Under the pieces are notes generated by a model, which was given only the letters and a program-made list of their open reading frames with translations, did no database searches and had not been told where the DNA came from. A stretch of 64,000 nucleotides of DNA, taken from the NCBI GenBank assembly GCA_943788825.1, contig CALSRT010000004.1, forward strand, positions 1 through 64,000. The letters run 5' to 3'. Source of the stretch: UBA4582 sp002389265. GTDB lineage: Bacteria; Pseudomonadota; Gammaproteobacteria; Pseudomonadales; Azotimanducaceae. Both the position numbers and the translations under genes were made by a program. Positions 42,530 to 52,377 of this stretch are shown piece after piece (position 1 is the stretch's first letter; each line of letters begins with the position of its first letter).

Positions 42530-43861
42530 ATGGAACAGCCGGCAATCTGGCCTTTTTTACCCGGTTCGGAACCGGTCTACGTGACTCGTGCAGAAGGTGC
42601 CTACCTGTACCTGACAGATGGCAGAAAAATTCTCGATGCAGCCGGCGGCTGCATTGTGTCGAACATTGGCCATGGGGTTGTTGAAGTCGCCGACGCGGTC
42701 AGAGATGCACTGGTCAACTGTACCTTTATCATGCCACCTTGGCTGACCCCAGAACGTGAAGCGCTGGTGAATGAATTACGCGCGCATTGGCTGCCCCCCC
42801 ACCTAACGAGAATTCATCTGGCGTCTGGCGGCTCTGAGGCGAATGAAGCCGCGATTAAAATGGCGATTCAGTACCACGCTGGTCTCGGCGCACCGCAGCG
42901 AACCGTGATTCTGACCCGTAGCATTTCCTATCACGGCACGACCATCACCACCGCCGCGGCTTCCGGCCACCCCGAGCGCAAGAAGGGACTCGAGGGCATA
43001 CTGGCGACCTATCCACAGATACAAACGCCCTACCCCCTGCGTTGCCCCGTCGGGACTGATGACGCGCTGGCCACGCAGTACTACCTGGACGACCTTGAGC
43101 AAACTATCGCAACCATCGGTGCTGACAATATCGCAGCCTTGATCGCCGAACCGCTCAACGGCTCAAGCGGCGGCGCCATAGCACCTCCAGCGGGTTACTG
43201 GGACGGCGTGCAATTGATATTGAAGCAGCATGGTATTCTGCTGATCATGGATGAGGTGATGACTGGTTTTGGTCGTACCGGCCGGAGGTTCGGCTCAGAC
43301 CACTATGGTATCAAGCCCGACTTGTTAGTGGCGGGAAAGGGTCTGGCGGGCGGCTACGCGCCCATTGCTGGCGTATTTGGTACCGACGCAGTGGCTGAGG
43401 CGATTGCCGCCGGCGGCTTTAGCGTCATGTTTCATACCTTCGGCGCCATGCCCCAAGCCTGTGCGGCGGCCACCAGTGTCTTGCAGATCCTGCGCCGCGA
43501 CGACCTGATTGAACGCGCCAAAACCAGAGGCAATCAATTGAAAGCCGCCCTGATCGAGCGGTTGTCTCAACACCCGCGGGTCGCGGAGATTCGCGGCACG
43601 GGTCTGTTGATTGCCGTTGAGGTGGTCGCCGATCGCGAGACGCTGATCCCCTTCGATCAGTCGCTGCGGGTCACTGACCAGATCATCGGCCATGGCATGA
43701 GCCAGGGTGTGTTCTTCTATCCCGGTGGTACAGGCGAGATCCGAGATATTATCTGCATGGGACCGGCTTTTATCATTGATGATGACGACATCCAATTGAC
43801 TGTCGATGCGCTGAGTTATGCACTCGACGCCCTGATTGATCTGGAAAACCCTGTTACCTAA
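42530..43861 (+). CDS. Class III pyridoxal-phosphate aminotransferase
   Basis: 443 aa. Key elements: LASGGSEANEAAIKMAIQYH, SYHGTTITTAAASGH, LIAEPLNGSSGGA, ILLIMDEVMTGFGRTG (Asp-Glu pair at PLP), and LLVAGKGLAGGYAPIAG with the PLP lysine at about K270. Members use omega-amino acids, beta-alanine, or taurine-like amines. It is divergent from the SSS symporter, so uptake and transamination of one substrate is a reasonable guess. A conserved tail gives FYPGGTGEIRDIICMGPAF. Confidence 0.9.
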   Translation: MEQPAIWPFLPGSEPVYVTRAEGAYLYLTDGRKILDAAGGCIVSNIGHGVVEVADAVRDALVNCTFIMPPWLTPEREALVNELRAHWLPPHLTRIHLASGGSEANEAAIKMAIQYHAGLGAPQRTVILTRSISYHGTTITTAAASGHPERKKGLEGILATYPQIQTPYPLRCPVGTDDALATQYYLDDLEQTIATIGADNIAALIAEPLNGSSGGAIAPPAGYWDGVQLILKQHGILLIMDEVMTGFGRTGRRFGSDHYGIKPDLLVAGKGLAGGYAPIAGVFGTDAVAEAIAAGGFSVMFHTFGAMPQACAAATSVLQILRRDDLIERAKTRGNQLKAALIERLSQHPRVAEIRGTGLLIAVEVVADRETLIPFDQSLRVTDQIIGHGMSQGVFFYPGGTGEIRDIICMGPAFIIDDDDIQLTVDALSYALDALIDLENPVT

Positions 43862-43978
43862 CCTGCTTGGAATGGTGCTTGCGCTTTACTCGGCATCGGC
43901 TATCCACTCGACGATAGTCAATAGTCGCGAATAGTCGGTCGCTTGGGTGAGCCGCTGCCGGCAGGCGAGTAATTCTGC

Positions 43979-46900
43979 TTAAGCGGTCAAGCCGCGATAA
44001 ACCTTCGACAGCTCACCGGGCAAGTCGTTGATATCCTGGATCACCATATATTGCTGGTCAGGGCACATCTCTCGCAGATAATCATGGCCAGAGGGATCCA
44101 CAGTCAAACAGAATGCCGAGATGCCTTGTTGGCGCGCCTCGGCCAATGCGCGGGTGGTGTCTTTGACGCCATACTCTCGACTGTTACGGTCTTTGCCGTA
44201 ATCGAAATCCTGGGGGTAGCCGTCACTCAAAATAATCAACGCCTTGATGCGCGACTCGGTTTTAATCAATTGCTGAGTGGCGTGGCGTATTGCTGGCCCC
44301 ATGCGCGTGCTGCGACAAGGTTTGATACCGCCAATTTTATCTTTGACCTTGCGATTGTAGGCTTCCGTAAAGTCCTTATGCACGAAGTACTCGACCTGTT
44401 CGCGGCCATAACCAGAAAAACCACAGATCGAATAATTATCCCCCAAGTCTTGCAGCGCTTCCGCCATCAAAATCGCTGCTTCTTTCTCCAAGTCGATAAT
44501 GCGCTTGCGCTTGCCTGTTGCATTCGGCGGATTCGCAGCATAATAGTCACGCAGGTAATCCTCACTGTCGGGATTCACATAAATGGGTTCCACTACCTCG
44601 GCATCCGGATCTGGCACTGGGTCATCGGTGGAGGCGCTCATATCGAGCAGAAACAGTGCCGAGACGTCTCGAACCTTGCGCTGCTTCTGCACATAAATTC
44701 GTTCTTCAGGGCTCAAGCCGGCTTTGCGATCAACAATCGCCTCGATGGCTTTCTCTATATCCAGCTCTTCGCCATCCAGCTGGCCCCTGACCTTGGCCAG
44801 CATCTCGGGCCGCAGCATATTCAGCTGACGTCGAACCCGTGTTCCCAGACCCCGCAGTGATTGCAATGCCTCATCAACAAACTCGGGGTCTTCGTCAACT
44901 TCACGAATCTCAAATAGCGTGCACCAGCGACGCCGATAATCATTAATGACAAAATCCCACTCGTCGTAATGAAATTCCCGGGCACTTTGCGGCGCCGCCC
45001 TGCCTGCCAACAATGCCTTGAGCGTAGCCTCGTCTTCCAGCGCCGCCTCTTTTTTGGTCTGCTCACTGATCTCGTCAGGCTGACGATCCATTTCTTTGAG
45101 CAACATACCGGCGCCTTCCAGCTCCGCTTGCTTCATCTTATCGACGTCAACATCACCCGGATTGAGCATCATGCTCATACCCATCTTCTCGGCATCGTCG
45201 TCAACCAGATCCAGGTCATCGTCGGCAAGCAAGCCAAGCTGTAGATTGACACTGATGGTATCCGGCTCTATCACACCCCGAAAACTCACTTGCTGAGGCA
45301 CTTCCAGCCAACAACTTGGCTCGTCTGCAGCCGGACTCAGACGGACGATCAACGCATAGCAATCTCGAACTGCCGCCATCGTGTTCCACACCGAAGCATC
45401 CACAACCCGCAGGGTTTGGGTCAATCTTCTAATCTCTGGCGCATCAGCAATCAGCGCCTGAGGCGCTTCATCGGCGGCTTCATCGGCGGCTTCATCGGCG
45501 TCAAGGCCTGCGCGAACAATCGTCTCTAGGCATCGACCCGTGTCAGTGGCGGTGATGACAGTCTCACGCCGCGCCAGAGCATCGCCTTTCAGCCAGGTGA
45601 AATCACCGCCACTGCCTCGATAGGTATTGGTGACTTGCCAGTCGACTCGCGCGTCTTCAAGTAGCTGAAATAACAGTGACGCCAAGTTTGGGTTGTTGAA
45701 GCCTCGAAAATAGGCAGTAAACGCCAGGGGATTATTTTCAAATCGAAAATCAAATGTACCGAACTCATAAAAACCCAACTGATGCAGCAGTGCAACTTTG
45801 TAAAAACGAAAGTTTTGATCACGGCTCGCATAGTCACAGGCGAGTTCCGGCAAGACAATCACTGTGCCATCGGTGCCCGCCAGGATCTGCCCCTGCGCGT
45901 CAGGATCGCTACGACCCACTAGCCGCAGGCGCGCGCCGACGAAGGCTTCGGTATAGAACTGCAACAAGCGCAGACAATCCTTGAGTTCCACCTGACCGCG
46001 CAACGCCGCCAAATGCTCTACTGAACTGGATGATTCAAGACCTAGATAGGCCATTGCCGCAGGATGCTGGCGAGCACCAAAGTCGAAAACTCCACTGAGC
46101 CAGGCATCCAGTATGCGCCAATCATTCATTGGTAGGTTAGGTACTGAGGCCACCAGTATCTCTGCCAGGCGCACATCATCCAGGCGCTCCAGTAACTGTA
46201 GAAGGTGCTCCCGCTCTTTGTTCGCCATCAATGGCAAACTAGACATCAAACCGTTGAGCCAGGTTGTGACGGGATAGTCACCGCCAGCATATTTCAACAC
46301 CAGCAATGTCACTCGCGGCAGTTGATCTTTGGGCAGAATACTCGCGAGCTGCTCGTGGATGCGCAAATAATCGAAAGCGGCAGCTGACGACAAGCCATGC
46401 AACTGACCGATCGTGTGCCAGGATACCCTGGGGGCCGACTGAGTCAGGGCGATAAGCTGGAGAATATCCGCGCGCTCCTGAGTCACGACCGTCTCGGCAA
46501 TATCGAGCCAGTGCGCCAGGTCTGTCTTGGTCTCGTGCAAGGCCACGGCGAAGGCTGTTTTGAAATAATCGGCAACCAGGTTGGCTGCGTGGGTATATTT
46601 AAGGGTCAGGATGTCACCGGTCTTCTCCACCGCTGCCAACTGGCTAGTGGCGCCATGCGCCAACAAAGACCCTACGCCTCGAAAATAGCTGACGCCAGGC
46701 TCAATGGAAAATCCCGACAGGGACAGCCCATAACGCCCAACCCCCAACAACCTGGCACTGCCACCTTCGGCCACCAGATCCATGGTCAAACTCATATAGA
46801 GGTTGGTTGATTCCCAGCCGTGCCAGCCCGAGCCCGCAATATCCAGACAGATGCTCGCCCAAGCTTCTAGCTCGGCGGCATGCACCTGCGGCTGCAACGT

Positions 46901-46981
46901 CGCCGAGACACTGTCAAAGACGGCGGCACAGGCCACATTGAGCTGCGCCAAGTCACCGCCGATCTGATTCATATCAGTCAT
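43979..46981 (-). CDS. Very long VWA-domain protein of NorD/CbbO type
   Basis: 1000 aa from ATG 46981, overlapping the AAA+ gene by 8 bp. The C-terminal ~200 residues form a VWA domain with a MIDAS motif (LFLLDMSASTDD, D-x-S-x-S) and ALIILSDGYPQDFDYGKDRNSREYG, as in NorD and CbbO. In front is an acidic linker with several DEAADEAA repeats and an RRRWCTLFEIREVD segment. NorD is about 630 aa and CbbO about 780, so the first ~300 residues (alpha-helical) are an extra part. The pair works as a metal-insertion or activation chaperone for large enzymes in the NorQD and CbbQO cases; the target here is unknown. Confidence 0.88.
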   Translation of the reverse strand: MTDMNQIGGDLAQLNVACAAVFDSVSATLQPQVHAAELEAWASICLDIAGSGWHGWESTNLYMSLTMDLVAEGGSARLLGVGRYGLSLSGFSIEPGVSYFRGVGSLLAHGATSQLAAVEKTGDILTLKYTHAANLVADYFKTAFAVALHETKTDLAHWLDIAETVVTQERADILQLIALTQSAPRVSWHTIGQLHGLSSAAAFDYLRIHEQLASILPKDQLPRVTLLVLKYAGGDYPVTTWLNGLMSSLPLMANKEREHLLQLLERLDDVRLAEILVASVPNLPMNDWRILDAWLSGVFDFGARQHPAAMAYLGLESSSSVEHLAALRGQVELKDCLRLLQFYTEAFVGARLRLVGRSDPDAQGQILAGTDGTVIVLPELACDYASRDQNFRFYKVALLHQLGFYEFGTFDFRFENNPLAFTAYFRGFNNPNLASLLFQLLEDARVDWQVTNTYRGSGGDFTWLKGDALARRETVITATDTGRCLETIVRAGLDADEAADEAADEAPQALIADAPEIRRLTQTLRVVDASVWNTMAAVRDCYALIVRLSPAADEPSCWLEVPQQVSFRGVIEPDTISVNLQLGLLADDDLDLVDDDAEKMGMSMMLNPGDVDVDKMKQAELEGAGMLLKEMDRQPDEISEQTKKEAALEDEATLKALLAGRAAPQSAREFHYDEWDFVINDYRRRWCTLFEIREVDEDPEFVDEALQSLRGLGTRVRRQLNMLRPEMLAKVRGQLDGEELDIEKAIEAIVDRKAGLSPEERIYVQKQRKVRDVSALFLLDMSASTDDPVPDPDAEVVEPIYVNPDSEDYLRDYYAANPPNATGKRKRIIDLEKEAAILMAEALQDLGDNYSICGFSGYGREQVEYFVHKDFTEAYNRKVKDKIGGIKPCRSTRMGPAIRHATQQLIKTESRIKALIILSDGYPQDFDYGKDRNSREYGVKDTTRALAEARQQGISAFCLTVDPSGHDYLREMCPDQQYMVIQDINDLPGELSKVYRGLTA

Positions 46982-47798
46982 CAAGCTGTTCCGGGAAAAT
47001 CGTCGTCACCACCTCTTTGATGGCGCGCTGAACATCAACATCATCAGAGACTGCACGGCAAACGGCCACTTCACAAGCGCGCACGGGGGAAACGTTTTTG
47101 GCGATCAATTGTCCCGCATAAACCAGCAACCGGGTACTCACCCCTTCGTCAAAACCATGGTGCCGCAGATGTCTGACTTTGGCGCCAAGCAGCGCTAACT
47201 CTTGCGCTAATGCTGGTTCAACGCCGCTCTCATGGGCGATGATCTCAGCCTCATTGGCTTGATCAGGATAGTCAAAATCGATGGCAATAAAGCGCTGCCG
47301 GGTACTGGGCTTTAAGTCTTTCAAAACATTCTGATAGCCCGGATTATAGGAGATGACGAGCAAGAAGTTTTCATGAGCATCGAGAATAACCCCCATCTTT
47401 TCAACTGGCAGAATGCGCCGATGATCAGTCAATGAGTGGATCAACACGGTGGAATCTTTTCGCGCCTCAACGATCTCATCAAGATAACAGATTGCACCTT
47501 GTTTAACCGCTCGCGATAGCGGGCCATCCTGCCAGACAGTCTCATCGCCCTGGAGCAGGAACCGACCTACCAGATCAGTGGCGCTCAAATCTTCATGACA
47601 GGCCACGGTCTGCAGCGGCGTCTCAACCCGCAAACGATCGGCATTCGCCTGGTCGCCACGAAATAATCGGTGCGCCATATATTCGACAAATCGCGTCTTG
47701 CCGCAACCGGTGGGACCCTTCAACAACACGGGTAACCGTTGTTCGTAGGCGGCAAGAAAAATATCGACTTCATCTGCCAGCGGCAGATAATAAGGCAT
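46974..47798 (-). CDS. CbbQ/NirQ/NorQ/GvpN-type MoxR AAA+ ATPase
   Basis: 274 aa. Walker A is LKGPTGCGKTRFVEYMA; Walker B/sensor reads AICYLDEIVEARKDSTVLIHSLTDHRRILPVEKMG; and sensor 2 is near VSTRLLVYAGQL. Length and the N-terminal YYLPLADEVDIFLAAYEQRLPVLL match the CbbQ/NorQ group. It overlaps the VWA partner downstream by 8 bp. The two likely form a chaperone that remodels an enzyme using ATP. No nitric oxide reductase or RuBisCO genes are in the window. Confidence 0.92.
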   Translation of the reverse strand: MPYYLPLADEVDIFLAAYEQRLPVLLKGPTGCGKTRFVEYMAHRLFRGDQANADRLRVETPLQTVACHEDLSATDLVGRFLLQGDETVWQDGPLSRAVKQGAICYLDEIVEARKDSTVLIHSLTDHRRILPVEKMGVILDAHENFLLVISYNPGYQNVLKDLKPSTRQRFIAIDFDYPDQANEAEIIAHESGVEPALAQELALLGAKVRHLRHHGFDEGVSTRLLVYAGQLIAKNVSPVRACEVAVCRAVSDDVDVQRAIKEVVTTIFPEQLDD

Positions 47799-47879
47799 GT
47801 CGTTCGTGGCATCTACGCTTGGGGTATTGCTGTTGGCGTTCAGTCTGAATCCCTCCGTCAGGGGTTGAGTCTTTTTAGC

Positions 47880-47945
47880 GGTACTATTTACCGGTACTAT
47901 TTACCGGCACTACTTACTCGTACTTCTTATCTCGTACTATTTACC
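47880..47945. repeat. 13-bp tandem repeat x5 across the stop codon of the enoyl-CoA hydratase
   Basis: Units GGTACTATTTACC (x2), GGCACTACTTACT, CGTACTTCTTATCT and CGTACTATTTACC. On the minus strand TAG/TAA recurs about every 13 bp, in all three frames; the real stop (47937-47939) is in the last unit. Confidence 0.9.
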
Positions 47946-48758
47946 CGTCCAGTTGGGTGATCGATTCTCTAAAAAGGCAGCGACCCCTTCTGCATAATCA
48001 GGCTGCTGCATCATGCTGCTGACTAACGCCTCACTGTCCACCACAGCACTCGCCAAATCGCGATGCAGGTCTGTATAAATCTGGCGTTTGGTCTGCCGCA
48101 GCGACCCTGGCGAGACGGTATTTAGCATGGATCGCGCATAATCCTTGGTTTCCTGTAGCAGGTTTTCGGCATTCACTAGCCGGTTGACCATGCCCAGCTC
48201 ATACGCTTCCTCACTCATAAATACGCGACTGGTGAATAGCAGATCATTCGCCCGCGCCAGGCCAATCATCTTCGGCAGTAACCAGGACAAACCAAACTCT
48301 GCCGGCAAGTTGAGCTTACCATGGGCGGTGGTGAACTTGATCCCGGGCGCTGCGAAGCGAATATCGGCATAGCAGGCCAAAACCAAGCCGATGCCTGCAG
48401 CCGCACCATTTAGGGCGGCGATCACGGGCTTGGTCAGACCGAAGTGATAAGCGAAGTTCGCATCCAGTGATTCATGGGTACCGTAACCCGGCATGGCCAA
48501 GGCCACCGGTGTCCCCGGATCATACCCGCCTTTTTTGATATGGCCCTCAAGCGCCTGACTGTCAGCACCCACGCAAAAACCGCGACCCGCACCGGTGACA
48601 ATGATCGCACCTACCGCCGAGTCCTGCTCGGCTTGCAGTAATACCCAGCGATATTCTGTGTGCATTCGACCAGTCCAGGCATTCATGCGATGAGGCCGAT
48701 TCAGGGTAATGACCCCTAGTCCGTCTTCTACCTCATAGTGGACTGCTTTGAGTTCCAT
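47937..48758 (-). CDS. Enoyl-CoA hydratase/isomerase family protein
   Basis: 273 aa. Crotonase fold: VGAIIVTGAGRGFCVGADSQAL (first oxyanion loop) and KPVIAALNGAAAGIGLVLACYADIRFAAPGIKF, then LPAEFGLSWLLPKMIG. In the second oxyanion/catalytic position the family Glu appears in PAEFGLS. Substrate unclear. It is followed by the AAA+/VWA pair in the same direction, with a 13-bp repeat at the end. Confidence 0.9.
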   Translation of the reverse strand: MELKAVHYEVEDGLGVITLNRPHRMNAWTGRMHTEYRWVLLQAEQDSAVGAIIVTGAGRGFCVGADSQALEGHIKKGGYDPGTPVALAMPGYGTHESLDANFAYHFGLTKPVIAALNGAAAGIGLVLACYADIRFAAPGIKFTTAHGKLNLPAEFGLSWLLPKMIGLARANDLLFTSRVFMSEEAYELGMVNRLVNAENLLQETKDYARSMLNTVSPGSLRQTKRQIYTDLHRDLASAVVDSEALVSSMMQQPDYAEGVAAFLENRSPNWTGK

Positions 48759-48904
48759 ATTGATTCCTAGTGCATCTTGTCAGCCCACTGGGCACGATTT
48801 CGCTTCCACCCAAACGGGCAATGGTGAATCTATCACATATTTCCAACGGACACCTTCGTCTGGCTGGCAGCGAAATTTGCTGCGCCTGCTGTTACACTCT
48901 CCCC

Positions 48905-49417
48905 ATGCGATTTCTTCTACTATTTTTCATTGGCACCCCCATCCTCGAGATGATCGTCTTGATCAAGGTGGGCGCCATGATTGGCACCATCCCAACGATA
49001 GCCCTCGTCGTATTGACGGCAACCATCGGCGTTTGGTTACTAAAGCGTGAAGGGCTGGCGACGCTGACACGACTACAGCAAAAAATGACTCAGGGCGAGC
49101 TGCCGGGCAAAGAACTGCTCGAGGGTGTGATGCTGATTATCGGCGGTGCACTGCTCCTGACGCCGGGGTTTGTCACCGATGCCATCGGCTTTGTCTGCCT
49201 GATACCCTGGCTCCGCCAACCCGTGGCTGCCTGGCTGCTGAATCACACCCAGCTGTTCCAGGGCACAATGCAGATGGGTGGCATGCGAATGGGCGGCATG
49301 CAGATGGGCGCGTTCGGCAACGAGCCAACCGACGTCGAGCCAACTGAATTTGAACAAAATAGTCATCAAGTTATCGATGGCGAATTTGAAACCGAAGCAG
49401 ACAAAAAACCGGACTAG
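48905..49417 (+). CDS. fxsA: FxsA family inner-membrane protein
   Basis: 170 aa from ATG 48905. FxsA core: FLLLFFIGTPILEMIVLIKVGAMIGTIPTIALVVLTATIGVWLLKREG, then LLEGVMLIIGGALLLTPGFVTDAIGFVCLIPWLRQ. The tail has a Met/Gly-rich repeat (QMGGMRMGGMQMG) and an acidic end, longer than the E. coli protein (158 aa). In E. coli overexpression suppresses F exclusion of phage T7; the normal role is unclear. It diverges from the enoyl-CoA hydratase. Confidence 0.9.
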   Translation: MRFLLLFFIGTPILEMIVLIKVGAMIGTIPTIALVVLTATIGVWLLKREGLATLTRLQQKMTQGELPGKELLEGVMLIIGGALLLTPGFVTDAIGFVCLIPWLRQPVAAWLLNHTQLFQGTMQMGGMRMGGMQMGAFGNEPTDVEPTEFEQNSHQVIDGEFETEADKKPD

Positions 49418-49509
49418 CAGCACCCACGGCTGCCAACGGATAACAGCGTTAAGCAGGCTGACAGTAGCCAGCGCTTGACACCACTTATAGCACCAGAGGC
49501 AAGCTCAAC

Positions 49510-50913
49510 ATGGACCAGGATCAAATTCTCGATTATGTAGACAGTTTTTGGGAAACCGACATCATCGACAGCCTGTCTGAATATATTAAAATTCCGAACA
49601 AGTCGCCCATGTTCGATAAAGACTGGGAGGCCAACGGTCATATGCAGGTCGCCATGGACCATGTCATGGCCTGGATCACCGCGCAGCAGGTACCCGGATT
49701 GACCATGGCGCTGCACCAACTGCCAGGCCGCACGCCTACGCTGCTGGTGGAGTATCCAGGCGAACGGGACGATACCGTATTGATCTACGGCCACCTCGAT
49801 AAGCAACCAGAATTTTCCGGCTGGTATCCAGACCTGGCCCCTTGGGTGCCGGTAAGAAAAGATGACAAGCTCTATGGTCGAGGCGGCGCCGATGACGGCT
49901 ATGCCGTGTACTCAGCCATCGCTGCACTGAAAGCGCTGATTGCCCAAGACGCGCCATCACCTCGAGTAGTGATTCTGATCGAAGCGTCGGAAGAAAGCGG
50001 CAGTCCTGACCTGCCCGTTTATATGGAGTCTTTAGCCCCGCAGATCGGCACACCGGGGTTGGTCATCGCCCTGGACTCAACCTGCGGCAACTATGACCAG
50101 CTGTGGGTTACGACCTCATTACGCGGCATGTTAATCGGCGATATCACTGTCAAGGTACTCGAGCAAGGGGCTCATTCGGGCGCAGCCGGTGGCATCGTTG
50201 CCTCCAGCTTCCGCGTTCTCAGGCAACTCATCTCACGAGTCGAAGACGAGGTCACTGGCGCAATATCGCCGTCGTTCTTGAATGAGCAAATCCCTGAAAG
50301 CCGGCGGGAAGAAGCCATCGCTGCAGGCAAGGTCTTGGCACCAGATTTCCGCACCCTATACACCTACGTGGGTAACAGCAGCCCCATGTCTGACGATCCC
50401 ACCGAACTGGTACTCAACAACACCTGGCTGGCATCTATGGAGATCACCGGCATGGACGGTATTCCCTCGCTGGCCGATGCCGGCAATGTCCTACGCCCCT
50501 ATACCACGGCAAAGTTCGCTTTGCGCCTGCCACCCACTACCGACGCCGAAGCTGCCAAAACTGCGCTGACCAACCTGCTGACCAATGACGCGCCTTATGG
50601 TTGTGATATCGACATTCGTTGGGAGCAACCCAACGCCGGCTGGCACGCCCCGGAAACCAGCCCGGCCCTGTCTGCGTCGTTACAAGCCGCATCAAATACC
50701 TACTTCGGCGCACCGGCCATGTATCTTGGCTGCGGCGGCAGCATTCCATTTATGGAATTTCTCGCTCGCAAGTTGCCCGAGGCTCAGTTTGTGGTGACCG
50801 GTGTGTTGGGACCCCATTCAAATGCCCATGGACCGAATGAATTTTTGCACATTCCAACGGCCAAGAAGATCACTGCCTGTGTGGCTAAAATTCTGTACGA
50901 CTGGCGCCGGTAA
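49510..50913 (+). CDS. M20-family metallopeptidase (dipeptidase/acylase type)
   Basis: 467 aa. Metal ligands: YGHLDKQPEFSGW (H-x-D), GGADDGYAVY (bridging Asp), ILIEASEESGSPDL (catalytic Glu-Glu), LVIALDSTCGNYDQ (Asp), and late GPHSNAHGPNEF (His). These are the M20A/DUF3118-like members of about 460-470 aa, acting on dipeptides or N-acyl amino acids. Cytoplasmic (no signal). Convergent with a MATE pump. Confidence 0.9.
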   Translation: MDQDQILDYVDSFWETDIIDSLSEYIKIPNKSPMFDKDWEANGHMQVAMDHVMAWITAQQVPGLTMALHQLPGRTPTLLVEYPGERDDTVLIYGHLDKQPEFSGWYPDLAPWVPVRKDDKLYGRGGADDGYAVYSAIAALKALIAQDAPSPRVVILIEASEESGSPDLPVYMESLAPQIGTPGLVIALDSTCGNYDQLWVTTSLRGMLIGDITVKVLEQGAHSGAAGGIVASSFRVLRQLISRVEDEVTGAISPSFLNEQIPESRREEAIAAGKVLAPDFRTLYTYVGNSSPMSDDPTELVLNNTWLASMEITGMDGIPSLADAGNVLRPYTTAKFALRLPPTTDAEAAKTALTNLLTNDAPYGCDIDIRWEQPNAGWHAPETSPALSASLQAASNTYFGAPAMYLGCGGSIPFMEFLARKLPEAQFVVTGVLGPHSNAHGPNEFLHIPTAKKITACVAKILYDWRR

Positions 50914-50923
50914 AACAGCTGAT

Positions 50924-50940
50924 CCTAGCGGTGCGCTAGG
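50924..50940. terminator. Short hairpin between convergent genes
   Basis: CCTAGCG-GTG-CGCTAGG is a 7-bp perfect stem with a 3-base loop, located 10 bases after the M20 stop and over the MATE stop. It could end both transcripts; there is no T-tract. Confidence 0.4.
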
Positions 50941-52316
50941 CTGAGAATCAGGTCAGGATGACGCCGCAGCCACCAAAGTCGACTTAAGACACATACCGCC
51001 ACAAACATCAGGGCTACGGTCAGGCCTGCCCAAAAACCGTAGGCGCCCATTGGCGGTCCTATCCAGCCATAGCCTAACGTCAGCGCAACCGGCAGACCCA
51101 CAAACCAGTATCCTAGCAACGTTATGGCCATGGGCACCCGAGTATCCTTGTAGCCTCGCAAGGCACCGATAGTGGTGGCCTGAGCGCTGTCAAACAGCTG
51201 AAAGACAGCGACGAACAGCATCAAGCTGGAGGCCAGCGCCACGACCTGGGCATCCGTGCTGTACAGCCCAGCAATAAAATGCCGCGCCGACACCACAAAG
51301 GCACCCAGCAACACCGCGACCCCAAGGGTTAACCAGACGGCGAGCTGGGCCACCTGTGCCGCTGCATCGAATTTGCCGGCACCCACATTGAACCCCACCC
51401 TGATTGTCGCCGCCATGCCGAGGGCCAAGGGAAACATAAAGGTCAGACCACCTAGATTAATGGCAATCGTATGGGCGGCAACAACGTCGGCGCCGAAGCG
51501 ACCGAGCAATAACGCCACCATGGCAAACAGCGCCATCTCAAAAAACATGGTTGCCCCGATGGGGATTCCCACGGCAATCAGTCGTCTCATGGGCTGCCAG
51601 TCTGGCCAGCTGAACTGCTGCCGCCAACCCGTTGACTCAAATCGCGACTGACTCACTACGACTAAAATTAAACACAGTTCAAGCCACATAACGATCGCAG
51701 TGGCCACGCCACAGCCGACGCCACCCATAGGGGCAATCCCAAAGGCACCGTAGATAAATATATAATTCAATGGAATTTTTAACAGCAAGGCCGACACCGC
51801 AATGAACATCGCCGGCCGAGTAAAGCCCAGCCCTTCACACAAAAACCGCAGGACAAAATAACCCATCAGAGCCGGCACGCCCCAAGCCGTCGCTGCCAGA
51901 TAACCTACCGAAACGGGGATCGCCGCGGGATCTATCACCATAAAGGCATAGATGATCTCGGCGTTAAGGATAAATGCAATGAGCAAACCTGCGCCGAAGC
52001 CTGCTAGCCACAAGGCCTGGCGAATGACCTCGCCCACCTCACGCTGGCGCCCGGCGCCGTTGAGCTGAGACACCGCGGGCGTAACTGCTTGCAGCACGCC
52101 CATGAAAAACATCATCATCGGCCACATCAGCGCACCACCGAGTGCGACGCCGGCAAGGTCTACGGCACTGACTCGGCCAGCCATGAGCGTGTCAACCAGC
52201 ACCATTGCCATCTGCGCGAGTTGGGCGGTCAGAATCGGCAACGCCAGACGCACCAACTTATTGAGCTCGGAAGCCGGGGCGGAATGATGACCGGTACCCG
52301 GGGTATTAGTTTCCAC
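50925..52316 (-). CDS. MATE efflux pump, NorM-like
   Basis: 463 aa with 12 hydrophobic segments. LALPILTAQLAQMAMVLVDTLMAGRVSAVDLAGVALGGALMWPMMMFFMGVLQAVTP is the standard N-terminal half pattern; the second half has GATMFFEMALFAMVALLLGRFGADVVAAHTIAINLGGLTFMFPLALGMAATIRVG. Drug and dye export with Na+ or H+ is the family function. ATG 52316 is the start. Confidence 0.93.
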   Translation of the reverse strand: METNTPGTGHHSAPASELNKLVRLALPILTAQLAQMAMVLVDTLMAGRVSAVDLAGVALGGALMWPMMMFFMGVLQAVTPAVSQLNGAGRQREVGEVIRQALWLAGFGAGLLIAFILNAEIIYAFMVIDPAAIPVSVGYLAATAWGVPALMGYFVLRFLCEGLGFTRPAMFIAVSALLLKIPLNYIFIYGAFGIAPMGGVGCGVATAIVMWLELCLILVVVSQSRFESTGWRQQFSWPDWQPMRRLIAVGIPIGATMFFEMALFAMVALLLGRFGADVVAAHTIAINLGGLTFMFPLALGMAATIRVGFNVGAGKFDAAAQVAQLAVWLTLGVAVLLGAFVVSARHFIAGLYSTDAQVVALASSLMLFVAVFQLFDSAQATTIGALRGYKDTRVPMAITLLGYWFVGLPVALTLGYGWIGPPMGAYGFWAGLTVALMFVAVCVLSRLWWLRRHPDLILSLAHR

Positions 52317-52377
52317 GTTGATGTGTCACGTTTATCCTGTCTGTTCAATCAAAAGCGGGCCACGCACCTGCCCGGTG

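Noticed and set aside
47880..47945. Terminator between the enoyl-CoA hydratase and AAA+ genes
   Set aside because: The sequence is a direct tandem repeat, not an inverted one; no stem with T-tract was found.
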